NCBI RefSeq assembly: GCF_047495875.1
Contig: NC_092497.1
Location: forward strand, 68,772,511-68,836,510
From: Pithys albifrons albifrons
Taxonomy: Eukaryota > Chordata > Aves > Passeriformes > Thamnophilidae
Direction: 5' to 3'
Length of the DNA: 64,000 bases
Shown: positions 11,601 through 24,200 of the stretch, piece by piece
Numbering within the stretch: position 1 is the first letter of the stretch
How the letters are laid out: the number at the start of each line of letters is the position of its first letter
Notes under the pieces: generated by a model
Told to the model about the DNA's origin: nothing
The model's database searches: none
The model's input: the letters and a program-made list of their open reading frames with translations, nothing else
Made by a program: the position numbers and the translations under genes

Positions 11601-14600
11601 ACTGACTGCTTAGAGTGAAGAGAACAACGTATGACGGTAAACAGTAAACTGTTATTTCTACTAAATGTTAATATTCCATAAACCTGCACTTAAACAAACT
11701 TAAAACAAAGGTCTAGTTATATTTTTTCTTCCAGCTCAGGCAACCACAATAGGAAAAAGGCCTTTTCCTGAGGGAAAGAGGCTAAATATGTAAAATTCTG
11801 ATGGTCAGCTGCGGTTAGAAACAAAAAAAAAAGCCAATTTGTTCCTAGGGACATAAGGCTTAGAATAAAAAGAGAGTGCTTAGTCATAAGAGGAAAATCA
11901 GCTCAGACCAGGAGATTCCCACCTTGTCTCAAGCAATTAATTCTTCTGCCCAGATTTATCCTTATTGCAAAGGCTTTTTTAGATGCACAATTTTAACAAA
12001 GGCAATCACTGCTGTCATTCAGTGTTGTGAAAGAGGCTGTAAAAGCTTCCCCAAGAAACTGTGTCCACAAACATTTTTGTTAAATAATCAACATACATAT
12101 TTGGTTAGAACAACAACCGAGTCTACATTAACAACAAATTAGAGTGGATTACTTCTTCTTATGTATATGCTTAAAAATGGAAGTATCTGATAGAACAGGA
12201 GATAAAGGTAGAACCAGTGCAGGTCCTTTGCATAATCTTAAAACTAAAGCCAAGATATTCAAGGCTAGATCTTTAAAAAATACCATAGTCAACCAACCAC
12301 CAAGGCCCTGATTTTCAGGACTACGAGTGAAGTATATGAGATCTGTGGTACACACCCGTATGTAGAACTTAAAAGTGCCAAGTATGCATCAATCCCATCA
12401 GGAGTGACTCTGGAGCCAGCTACACCCAGGAGGGGGTTCCTAACAACCACATCTGTCAGAGAGCAAGTCTGTCAGGAACAGCATCTGAGCTGCCTCGGAC
12501 CTAAAACTCAGAATTTCTCATATGGAAACCTACAGTAATTTTTCCAAAACACTGCTGGATGTTGGTTTTAAATTAAAGCATGACTTGCATGAGAAATGGT
12601 GGAGCTCAGTTCTTCTCTTTACAGTGACTTTTCCAGGACATGACAATTAAGCAGGGTACCATCAAGATGTATGCAAAAAAAAGGTGCAAGTTGCAACTAG
12701 TATTGTCCAGTGTTTAAGATCACCATGAAACAACACTGACTTACTACACTAAACATGTCATTTGTCCTATTTAAATCCCCAGGTACCAAAAATGAAGTCT
12801 CCAGCCCAGACACTAGATTTGGATTGGCTTGGATTCCCCAAGAGAATTCTAACATTAGAGTGACATTTTCCTTCACTACCTAATACTTGTATATATTCAT
12901 CAAAACCAAGTAAAAATATGTATCTGAAACAATGACTGAATTTTTAATTTTTTCATTCAAAGAGTAGCAGAAGAATAACACCTTATTAGCCCTTCACAAG
13001 AACCTTACACTTGGGAAAAAATAACAAAATCTGGGAAAATGAGTTAGTGTGATCTTACTAAAAAAAACCCTTCACAAAGTATGAACACTGTTACTTCTAC
13101 CCTTCTGGACTTAGTAACAAAGGTTAATGCTTTCCACATATGACAATCTTTGTTATCACCTGTCCTCAGTGATTTCTCTCACAAACAGGGATTTCAGTGA
13201 AAATGTGCTGCCTTAATCATTAGGATTGTATTGATATATATAAGTAATTTGCCTGCAATACTGGCCTTTCTACTCCCAACAGACATGTGCTCATTTAACA
13301 CGGACTAATGAATAATTTTTTCAAGCCATAACAAACTGTGTGTATTTTTCAGAGTTTCAGATAAATATTCTCCCAACAGAGAACAATTAATTTCCTGCTA
13401 TCTACCCAACCTGTTGCTCCCACTGCTTTCTGTAAAATTCCCAATAATGTAAAAACTCAGAAGTGCTGGATAGGGTGACTTTGGTATCACTGTGATGAAA
13501 AGGTACTTGAAAGTTACAGCTGGCAAGAACCTTTAATGTGCCTCAGCCTAAGTGATTGTGTGACGTGCTCAACAAAAAAATCCTTTTTCTCTAACTGGTG
13601 TGCAGTAGTGGGAAACATGGTAATGCATCCTGAAAATGTACCCTGTGGTGTCAGTCCTCTGAGTCCCAGTACCATGCACTCTTCTCAGAAGAGTATAGAT
13701 AAAACACTATGGAAACACACCAAAGGAACACTGTGTCGTTCACCGGTCTCAAAACTGTACCCCATATTCCAAAGAAATACTCAAGGCACATAAACTTCTT
13801 TTTAGCTATAATGTCTACCTTTGTCAGTCCAAGTGTACCCTTAATTAAAATGAATTCATTTAACAATGTGTAATAACTGTCAAAGGCTGAAATACCAGAA
13901 AACATGAACAAGTGCTAACAAATTCAAGGCCTCCCATCTTAGAAAAAGACCTTTCACTTGTCTGTGTAGATAAACCTAAAGACATACTAGCACTTAAAAA
14001 ATCCAATGTAGTACTTGCAGCTAAGAAAACAGATGAGGGTTGTTTTGGTATGTGATTCAAACATTCCCTTGAAGTAATTTAAAAAAAATTACATAGTCAA
14101 ACTACCTATCTGAAGACCAAATAACCAACCTAAAGTGATTTGATGAGAAACAGTAAGTGAAAATCTGCTTACTTCACTTTCTAAAAACAACTTGCTGCTG
14201 CAGCTGCACAAAAACTCTTGAGTGAAAATTTAATAATTTAATTTGGATAAGTCTATTATCATCAACTCACCTTTTAGGATTAGTTACCTACCAGAAATTA
14301 CTTGCTTTTCTACTGAAATGAAAAAAGCATCATCTACATTTTTTTACCCATTTCTAGCAATCATTTTCACTGGGAGTAAAAAAGAGAATGAAAACATAGC
14401 AAAAAGATAGGAACTTCAGTCTACTTAGGCATCATCTTCCATTAGGTATATTCATCTCCAGTTTGAGATGGATCTGTGTTACCTGTCATTGTCATAATTT
14501 CTGTGACTATTTGTGGCACAACTTCACCAGTCAATGCATTACCCTGCAACAGTGAACTAAAATGCGTTATAATCAAGATCTAGACATGGGTTGAGGAAGA

Positions 14601-17580
14601 TGCATGATCTCTAATTCAGAAAAAAAAAATCCACACTGGAGATGTTGAATATGCTAAGGACAACACTGTTCACTGTTTCAATACCATTTGTAAAGAAGTG
14701 AAAATTTTAAACTACACTTAGTAATTTCAAGTGATGCCTAAGATAGAAGTGTCCTCTACACATAAATATTTTAGATGCTTCAAAGAATTTGTTTTTAGAA
14801 AGCCAGAGAAGGTGCGTGTAGAAATCTAATACCTTCCCCTTTCCAATGTCACTCCCACTTTGAGGTAAGGCTTTCTTTGCAAAACACTATTAAAAGCACT
14901 AAGTTCCTCCACATTATTTGCAAATCTCTGTCAGTAAACAAAACATCTTGACACTTAACAACACAGACAACAACTTTTTTCTTTGTCTAGATCTTCAGAA
15001 TATAGAGCTTCTTTTTTTTTTTTGATAGACTAAAGGGAAGGGGATCATCAATAGCTCCTAAATTTCACCCACTCTCCCAGCTGACAATTACCAAGACCAT
15101 TGCTTCCTAAAACTAACTCAGAAATAAAATACAGCAGAAGAATGAACTGAAAAGCAGCTATGCCAATAATACTTGCTCACTGTCAAGAAATTAAATATGT
15201 GCATTCCCATGAGCCAGCTGTCCTTTTTCCAGACCCATGTTTATAAAAGATAACAGTCTCTTTCATTAATACCACTGTGAGGTTAAAGACCTTTTCATTA
15301 AAACCACTCTGATCCCCACAGCACTGAATAGCTGAGAGGTAAGCAAATTTAAGAGAAAGGGCTGGATATCTGAACAGACAATGGGCTGAAGCATTTAAGA
15401 TATCCGACTCTTCAGTTCCAAACCTGTCAAGTTAACACAGACACATGGACAAAATGTAACCAACACCATAAAACTAGGTAGAACTGGGCCACAGTACCTA
15501 GCACCTTACAGGAGTGATGCCTGTGATGGCAAGGTTGCATTGAATGACAAATGATAAAGAAAACCACACATCCTAAGACTGCAAAGTTTATTACACTTCC
15601 TGGACTAGTACATGGCAGCCACTAGCAGTGGTCATGCAACAGCTTTTCTGGCATGGGGCTTTGGGGAGATCCTGTTCTCTGAGTTGCAAGCTCCATGGCT
15701 CCCTGCTTTGATCCGTCATGGCAAGTGCCATGCCTGAAGGAATGCTTTTTAAACAGACTGAAGAATGATTAATGCTCTCTGTTACAAAAACTCAAGAAGC
15801 TTCATAGTGTCACGGATTTGCTAAGAATCTGCAAGTGAAGATAAAATCTTAAAAATAAAAAAATCTGTTTTTCACAGATGCTTTAAGGTTCACATAAACA
15901 GTAGTACATTTTTTAACTACTAAATTAATTCATGTTTTGCAACTGAATGAATAATGCAAGCATACCATTGTAAAGCAACCAGGAACTTTATTTCTTTATC
16001 AGGACAGTTTGGAATTTCTTAGTTTAAATCCCACATTGAGACACAAAAGCAGTAACAAAATAGCTGTACACTGCTTCTGTTACAAATATAGATATTCTTT
16101 AAAGTGACTTTACATATTCTAATGTAGGCATTTCCCACACTATGCAAGGAGTTAATTATAAAAAAGCAATTCAGTAACAGCAGCATCCAGTAAGAGGACC
16201 ATCTGGTTTCTTCCATCTTAGCCTACTACAGTGTAATTTCTGGAATAGTTAAAAAGACAAAGAGGGTGGGTTTTTTGTTAATTGACTTACACATAGCTAT
16301 CCATTTGTTAATACTATTTGACAGTTACTTCCAATATTGCTTTTGTGTCCATCCCAAGAGAAATGCTAGTCTTTTATATTCTCCCATAAAAATGGCTTGA
16401 CTGTTGCCTGCATTTTGATTTTAGATTTCACTTAAATGGCAACTGACATAGTGGCCTTCTTGATACAACTTTTTTTTTTCTAATTAACACAAATGATCTT
16501 TTTCTAATTAGCATACTAGCTATCTATGTATCTTTCTCACTCAAAAGACTCAGCAAAATTTTTCTGCAGGAAAACAGATCATGGGAAAAGTATTCTTTAT
16601 CTGCCAGATTCCTGGGAGCAGGGCAGGCAAAGACAGGCAGGCTACAATCAGCTAAGGTTGTGATTTTTAGATAAAGTTTTAGCAAGGAAAAAGTGATATG
16701 TTTACTGACCACACTGATGAACAAAGAACAGCTCCATGGTTGCATTATACTTACTAGGCACTGTTTTCTATTTCTGTCTCTAAAATTAATATCCCCAAAA
16801 AGATAATTGTGGCCCTCAAATCTCCTTTTCTGCTTATTACTGATGAGGACCTTCATTGGTGTCTTACTGCTCTCTTCCACTGGGAGGAATTTTCAGGCCT
16901 TCACCCATGCTCAACCCATTACTCCTGACTTTGACTCCTCCATTCAAGGAGGACTCTACCTTTGCTACTACTGATAATGGCAGCAACACCAGAACATCAA
17001 CTTCTTCCACACTGGCCTAAGAAATATCCAGAAATCTGTCAGCAGCTAAGTAAACCTGCTCTGAGTAGTTTGTTCACAGCTCTGATTCAAGCAGCTTGAA
17101 GAAAGGTCTGCACCGAGCCTATGGTTGGTCTTCCATTGAAAGAGGACAACCTTTGCTTACAGACATTTCCTATTAGGAAGGTTGTTTTCACACTCATATA
17201 GACTACAAAATACTACTATTATAAAAGTCTAGGTCTTCTAATATTGCAATTGCTGGGCATTCTCATTCACCAGGAATAGTTTCCACTAGCAATGGATTTT
17301 TTGGCCCTGAGCACAAGCCCTCTCCTTTCGAAACAAACACACAAACTCCTGCTTCAAACAACCCCAAAAAACTACATAAACAAAACTCAAAACTGCAAAC
17401 CAACAGAAGAGAAACAAACAAAAATAAAACAAACAAACATCAAAACCAAAACCCTCAAACCTAAGACAAAATGAAACCTAGTTTTCTCTTTTTTTTTGAT
17501 ACATCATGACTTTGGAAATTTAAATACATAAACAGATAAGCAAACTAACCCACCCAAGTACCCACCCAGCTCCTTCTACT
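8700..17580. other. Intergenic region downstream of MPDZ, nothing recognised
   Basis: AT-rich sequence with no coding frame that shows a domain and no recognisable RNA gene. Short A-rich and T-rich runs are scattered through it, with an AAAC-rich stretch at about 17330-17475. A distal MPDZ 3' UTR could extend into the upper end. Confidence 0.55.
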
Positions 17581-17582
17581 TG

Positions 17583-17650
17583 ATCATAAAATATTTTGGG
17601 TTGGTAGAGGCCTTAAACATCATCTGGAAACAAATAACCATGTAAGTCCA
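17583..17650 (-). mobile_element. Short CR1 3'-end fragment
   Basis: tattttgggttggtagagg followed by ccttaaacatcatct is the inverse of the CR1 3' terminal region, diverged. About 70 bases long, just beyond the proposed MPDZ poly(A) site. Confidence 0.6.
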
Positions 17651-17689
17651 TTAATGATCAGCCTCCAGATTACATACCTTTTCCTCTAC

Positions 17690-18127
17690 CCCAACAAGTC
17701 TCTGTTTTATTAGTACTTTCTTTCTTCAATAACCTCATCCCTGTTTTCTGACTACTGCTACCCTCTTGTGGACTTGGTGAATTTATAATTTTTCCAACAT
17801 TATTCAAATTTCCAAAGTTTCTCAGAAAAATATTTCAGTTTTGTGTGGTTATTAACACAAACATTCTTTTTTTTTTCCCTGGTAACTTACTAATACAAAA
17901 AATACCCATCTCTTTCGTTAAGTGACATAACTTCATCCCAGTGGCTTGACAGTAAGAGAAGTACTTCTATTGTATACACAAATATGTTTAAATGTTACTT
18001 TTCTTCAGTGTTGTAACACAGTCCTGTGAATCTGGAAGAGCAAGAAGACTATAGAAACATTTCCATTCTCTTTCCTATGTGGAAAGTAAATACAATCTTA
18101 TTGACCCTAGCCCTTCAGGCAGACAGT
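17690..18127 (-). other. MPDZ: Probable MPDZ 3' UTR with proximal poly(A) signal
   Basis: The first AATAAA downstream of the stop on the minus strand lies at 17706-17711, about 420 bases after it. GT-rich sequence (gttggggtag, ggtatgt) follows, as expected downstream of a cleavage site. Further AATAAA hexamers near 15.98 and 15.59 kb could serve a longer 3' UTR. Which site is used cannot be told from sequence. Confidence 0.5.
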
Positions 18128-18274
18128 TCATGACAATACAGTCAAAGTGACTGTTCCTTTTGTCCTTTTCAGAATAGCAACTGCTTCCTCATGAGTCACC
18201 CCTTCTAAACTCTGCCCGTTCACAGCAATGATTTGATCCCCTCTCTTCAGGCGTCCATCTTCTGCTGCTGCACC
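18128..18274 (-). CDS. MPDZ: MPDZ last coding exon: end of PDZ13 and C-terminus
   Basis: 49 codons including the stop: [20 protein letters not shown], then [20 protein letters not shown] and TVTLTVLS, then TGA at 18128-18130. As in other vertebrates the protein ends right after the last PDZ domain. Acceptor gtttcag. Confidence 0.97.
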   Translation of the reverse strand, partial: GAAAEDGRLKRGDQIIAVNGQSLEGVTHEEAVAILKRTKGTVTLTVLS

Positions 18275-21200
18275 CTGAAACGATACAACACATAACTGCA
18301 GGCCTATGCATTTATTTTTCTTCCTGACACACAGTCTTTATGATCTAAGATTGGTACGGTGTACAAAACCCTCTGAAACATTTTTGATTTTCAATTATTC
18401 AAAGACAGTCAATTGTAATACAGACTGCTAGAGCTCTCATATGCCCTGCCCTAAGTTTCACAACATCTACAAATCAGATCTACAAGATTGTTTTGTTCCC
18501 TTAATCCTGCTTGTACAGCTAGTGTAACATTTGCACCCTACCATCACAGAAGTAACATTTTCAAGAGCTGAAGAATTTTTCAGCAACTTGTGTAAGAAAT
18601 CAGTCACTAAAACCCACCTGGACCCTTTGATTTACCATAAAAGTTTGAGATTCTTGATTCCAGTTTTCTCTGACTCCAGGCTGTTTCCTAGGGGAATCCA
18701 AACTATCAAATCCAGGTCAGTACCTGAACTTGTCCAAAGGTCCTGCCTGAGTTCAATAAAACAGTTTCCTCTATTACTTGAAGAAAACACACTCTAAATT
18801 TAAGGCAAGGGACCTGTTTTTCTAAGTATGTGCACAATTCCAGTTCTGAGAGGTGGAAAATACTGTCATATGCATTTGGAAATCCTGAATCTTTTGAAGG
18901 CTACAGCCTTCAAATGCTGCAAGCACATTTTGACCAGCACTTGCACTAAAAATGAAAAGCTGTAACAATCTTTAGGATGCAAACTCAGACCACAATTTGG
19001 CCCAAGTGAACTAATAAATAGATTGACTGAACAAATCTACACCTACCTTTGCAAACACTGTTTTTACATAAATGGGTAAGTCTCCATGGGGACTGCCATA
19101 GCCACCCACAATACTAAAGCCAAGGCCATCTGGTCCTCTGTCCAGAGTAATGGTCTTGTACTGAGGAGGTCTAAGAAAAGGGAAAAGAGTATTGTGATGT
19201 TTGGATTTAACATGTATAATGTCTGACCAAAAAAAATCATTTCTTTTAGGCTAATCAGTACATTTTCCTTTCCACAATAATAACAAACACTTCTATTATA
19301 ATGAATTGTCAATGTCTATGTTATTTTGTGAAAGTAGCTATTTCAAACGCACAGCTCAGGACACAGTTATGGCTGTGACATGTCCCAGAGAGTGCTTACT
19401 AGTGAACTAGAGATGCAGTACCAGTACCTCAAGTTTCCATAATGTCTACTTTAAAAATCCTATAACGTCTAGAATTAGCCCCAGTAGCTTAAGCTGTAAG
19501 GTTTAATTGATTCTTCCCTCGTCTAATAAGTGAACCTATATTCATATGTACATGTTTATACATATCATTTGTAGGTATGTTTTTCCACATGTACCTTAAT
19601 TGTAAGAAATTTTGAAATTCTACCTTTCAAAGTAGATATGTGTGGCTACAAATGCCCATCCTCTCTTTGCCTGTTCCTACAAGGAAAATGCCTCAGATTT
19701 ATGACAGAGGTTGAGACAAAATGGTTTACCTTGCAGTGTACTAGAAGCAGTATACCTTGTATATCAGAAACATCTGATACTCCTGATAGGCAAGCACTAG
19801 AAAGCACATTATGGAAACACAGGTACTACAGTGGAAAGGGACTTTTTTGGTTCTATCAATTTATCCCAGCTACAAAGTCTCTGTGGAAAAATGGAGGACG
19901 TAGAAGAAATCAAACCACAGCACATTGTAACTCTACAGGTTTTAAAAGCATTTGCAGCACAGCAAAACATATAATGAAAAATGCAGAAGAGGAACCACGG
20001 GTTACAGGTGCAATGTACACCAAATGTGTAACCTATGATTATGCCAAACAATTCATCCATTATTTGCTAGAATTTGTGTATTTTTAGGTTGAGTTCCATC
20101 TAAAATAACAGGCTACAGAGGTTGTATATTCTATAGTTACTGACCCTAAATCATCCTGAAAAATGCCAGTTGAAGTCAGTCCTGCAAATGAAAGACTGGA
20201 TGTAGGTGGATCCTGCTGCTGACCAGTTATGACACTCACTTCTCCTCCAGCTACAACCTAGGAACAGAGTTCATAAACCAGTAAAAAAAGAATTGCTGAC
20301 ACTAAAATAATTCATTGCAGCAGCTGGCAAAACAGTATTCAGAAAAAATTCAAAATGTCACTGAAGATTTTTTTACCTGCAATTCAATAGTGCCTGAAGC
20401 ATTTTTTAAGATATTAACAGCTTGGGAATGAGTCATGCCCTCAGTAGATGTTCCACAGATGCTAACAATCCTGTCCCCAACCTGCAGAAGAAAATGAAGA
20501 AAATCTAACTTAATTACACAGATATATTCGTCACTTTTTTCAACAACAGCAGATCTGTGTATTTGCATTTAGCCAGATTTTATCAGTAATATATGCCAGG
20601 AAGAAAGAAATTAGCAACTGTATATTCACTGTGCATTTCGTCTTGTAAGCAAATAATCTTTTAACTGCATAATAACCCACTACAAAGGTAGGAAATGCAA
20701 CACCAGAATAAACAAACTGCATTGATTTAGTGTATTCAGTGTAAAAATGTAGTGATGAATTGATCCTAATACTCTAGAAATGCACAACACGTAAAAAGCA
20801 GAGATGCATTTTGCATGTACCATGAAGACAGACAGATTGAAGTAGCAAATTATCATCAGAGATTCTGTGTTTGAATTCATCTTGAGATAACACTGTGCAT
20901 TTTGCAAGAAACCTGAGACAAATTCAATCATCTCTGATACAGACTGGGTACAATACACATTTAAATACACTATCAGATAGGACCTCCCACTTCAACTCAA
21001 ACCTAGAAAGTACTACCTTTTTAACATGAGAGATAAAATACACTGCATACCTACAGTTGCAGAAACAACTACCACACTCAGCAATGGCACTCACTTACAG
21101 AATGCATCCTTCTGAACTACTCTCTATGCTTTTAATTTTCAGTCTTCTAAGATCCAAGATTGCTTTAGCGCTTCCTTTCTTCAGTTAGTACATTTCAGCA

Positions 21201-24200
21201 ATTACATTTTCCCATGCTACCAATTTGGCTTGCTGTTTCATCAATTTGAACAGCAAGAGTTCTTGACACAGGCAGAAGCACTTACAGTTGTATGACCAAA
21301 CTCCTTATTGCCTGTCTGGAGTAATTACTGTGCATTACCCATGCAATCTTGACAGCCTTCTAAACAATTAACTTACTCTTAGTTTCTGAGTCTGAGCTGC
21401 AACTCCGTTTGGATGCATCATGGCAATAAATATAGGAACATCTCCAAGAGGACTTCCTACACCACCAGCAATGCTCACTCCTAGTGAATCTAAAGGGCTC
21501 TGTTATAGTAATGAAAACAGTGTTAGATTTTTCTGGAAAGAAACACACATACAGAGAATTTTACCCTTACCTAAAAAAAAATCACTAAACACTCTGTCTC
21601 ATGAAAATCAGAATTCCTGTTGTCTCATGCCTTTTTCAAGATAATACACTTTGAATCACTGCAAGAAAGTATGGAGACCACAAAAGATGTTTCTACTTCT
21701 CAGCAGTACATGGAAATTTCCTGATTAAGCTGTATTTTTTATTAAGTAAATGAAGAATTCAGCATCAATCCCTTAATGTCAGCACAGGAAGTCTGAGCAA
21801 GGAAAACTGAAGAGATGGGACTGCTGCCCTTAGTACTGCCTATATCAATCTCCTATTATGAACCTCTCGAAGACTAGAATTAAGCTTTATGCTCCCCCTA
21901 GTGTTGAAGAACAAAATCAGCTGTTTACTACTGCACTGCATCCAAATACTTCACTGCAAAAATTGATATTGTAAACTGGTATTTACAGATTCTATTGTAA
22001 ATGAGAATGGCTAAATACAATTCATCTAATCAAGTGAACTAGAGGCCAGGAAAAGTCAAATAAATATAAACATTCTGAACAATAAGAAGCAGTCTGTGAC
22101 TAATCTCACATGCATAATGAAGGTGACTGAATATCACCAGTTGAACACCCGGCAGCTGACATGTCATTAAAAATACATGTGAATAAAAATATCAAATGCA
22201 AAAAAAAAGGCCTTCCAACTTTGGTACAGTTACCCTAACTTCACCAAGACTTAACTCAGTCTGGTAATAAAATTAGGTCCCAATATCTCTTACTAATCCT
22301 TCCTCCTTTTGCTTTCAACATAGCTCACAAAATATGACAGTATCAGTGAAACTAATTTTAAACAAAAATATAGGCAGTGGAGATCAGAGTCCAGATCTGA
22401 AAAGACACACCACTTCATTTCTACTGCCATATCAATTTCTCTTACGAAACAATGAATAGACCTAGCCTTCTTCCTCCCTGACAGCATCTATAAAAGTTGT
22501 TCCTGATATATAGTACTTCATTCTATAACTTACCTTTTTTATTTCCACTGTTCTTAGTCCTTGTATGTCAGAAGCTGCTGTCAAATGAATTAAAATAAAT
22601 TTTAAACAAAAGTTAATCTAGCATTCCTAGAAAACTTTCCTAACAAAGTTATCAGAACTATTACTATGATTTTAATTTTCTACTGGCCTGTTATACATAT
22701 TTTAAACTGATTTTGAAAGTGACTATCATTATATGAATGGGATTGAAATACTTCTAGCATAGGTGAAAGAATAAATCTTCTTTCCATTTAAATAACTTTT
22801 GGAATAAGGCTGTTAAGCATGCTGAAATAGAATAGAAAACATTATTTGCGAGCAATACTTTAGTCAGAACTATCTTCTATATTTAAGAATGAGACAGCTA
22901 TTCCACATGTATTTTCATAAAACTATACAGCATCTGGATTTTTATGAACTAGACTGCTTGACTGATGATGAATTTAGACAAAATAGAAAATTTTGCCTCA
23001 GCTTAGACTCTCAATATTTCAACTGCTGATATAAAAAGTTTCTAGATTCTTTTATAAAAAGCTATTATAAGATATATATGATGTATAAGCAGTGACCACT
23101 CCTGCAGTGTTTTAATGACTAAGGAATTACTTTAAGGCCTACATCACAAAATTACAACATCTTAGACAAAGTGAAAGATCTCAGCTACCAGCTCACATGT
23201 AGAAAATACTGAAAGCACCAAAACCCCCAAAACTTACTGGCATTCTTCTTTAGACTACTTTCAAAGACCTCAGGTGCACTGGACCCTGAAACAGGGAAAC
23301 TGAACGATGAGAGACTGCCACTTCCTTCACTGACCTAAATACAATGTTAGACTGGGATTAGAGAGCAGCTTCAGTCATTCAATTAATAAAACTGTAACTC
23401 ATTGTATTCTCTGCTGTATTTTTTCTGTGCTCAGTTAAAGCTGACAGAGAGAACCTTCATATATTTCTTGGTCACTCTAGAGGGCTCTTTGTTTGAAATA
23501 TCATTAGACCAATTTAGAGATTTCATGTCTACAACCTCATGCAAAACTTTTTGAAGTGCTGCTTCTGAGGGCCTGACTGGGCCCTTATATTTGTACCTTC
23601 TGTCACCTCACAAAGATCTTCTAATGCAAGTTAGACATGATTATCACAGTAGGGTAGGATACAAAACATAGATCCTTTATACATCCTCATGTGTACTCTT
23701 GAACATTCACCTACTGAATCAGCTAAAACGAAGTTTTGGATAGTCACTCAGTTTCACCTGCACAGTTTACAGAGAGATCTTTACCATATTGGCAGAGCAA
23801 GTAAAAGAACTGAATGGTTCCTGGACAGACTAGTTCACTGACTGTTCACACACTCGTCAAAACTGTGAGCTTCATCTTAGAGTAAGAGCAGCCAGAGCCT
23901 GCAAGTTTTCACCTTTTTTGACAATACCCATTTTGAAGACAGCCTAACATTTCATTCTTATCCAGTTTTAACCTGTTCACTTATACTGTTTAATTCTGTC
24001 TTGTCTTAAAACTATTCATCTTTAGTACTTGAGATCTGCATACTCAATCTACAACCAGAGAAAGTTTGAAGGTAACTTGTGAGCTCTCAGAAATGTAGGT
24101 CCTACTGGAGAGAATGACAATATGAGCTGTTACCACATGAAAGATGCTTTCAGATGCTGAAACTGATGTGAGTTTTGTAACACCACACCATTAGACCAAC

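Noticed and set aside
19638..20087. 149-codon open frame, plus strand
   Set aside because: It lies in an MPDZ intron antisense to the gene, has no recognisable domain, and its Cys/Lys/Thr-rich composition is that of translated AT-rich intron.
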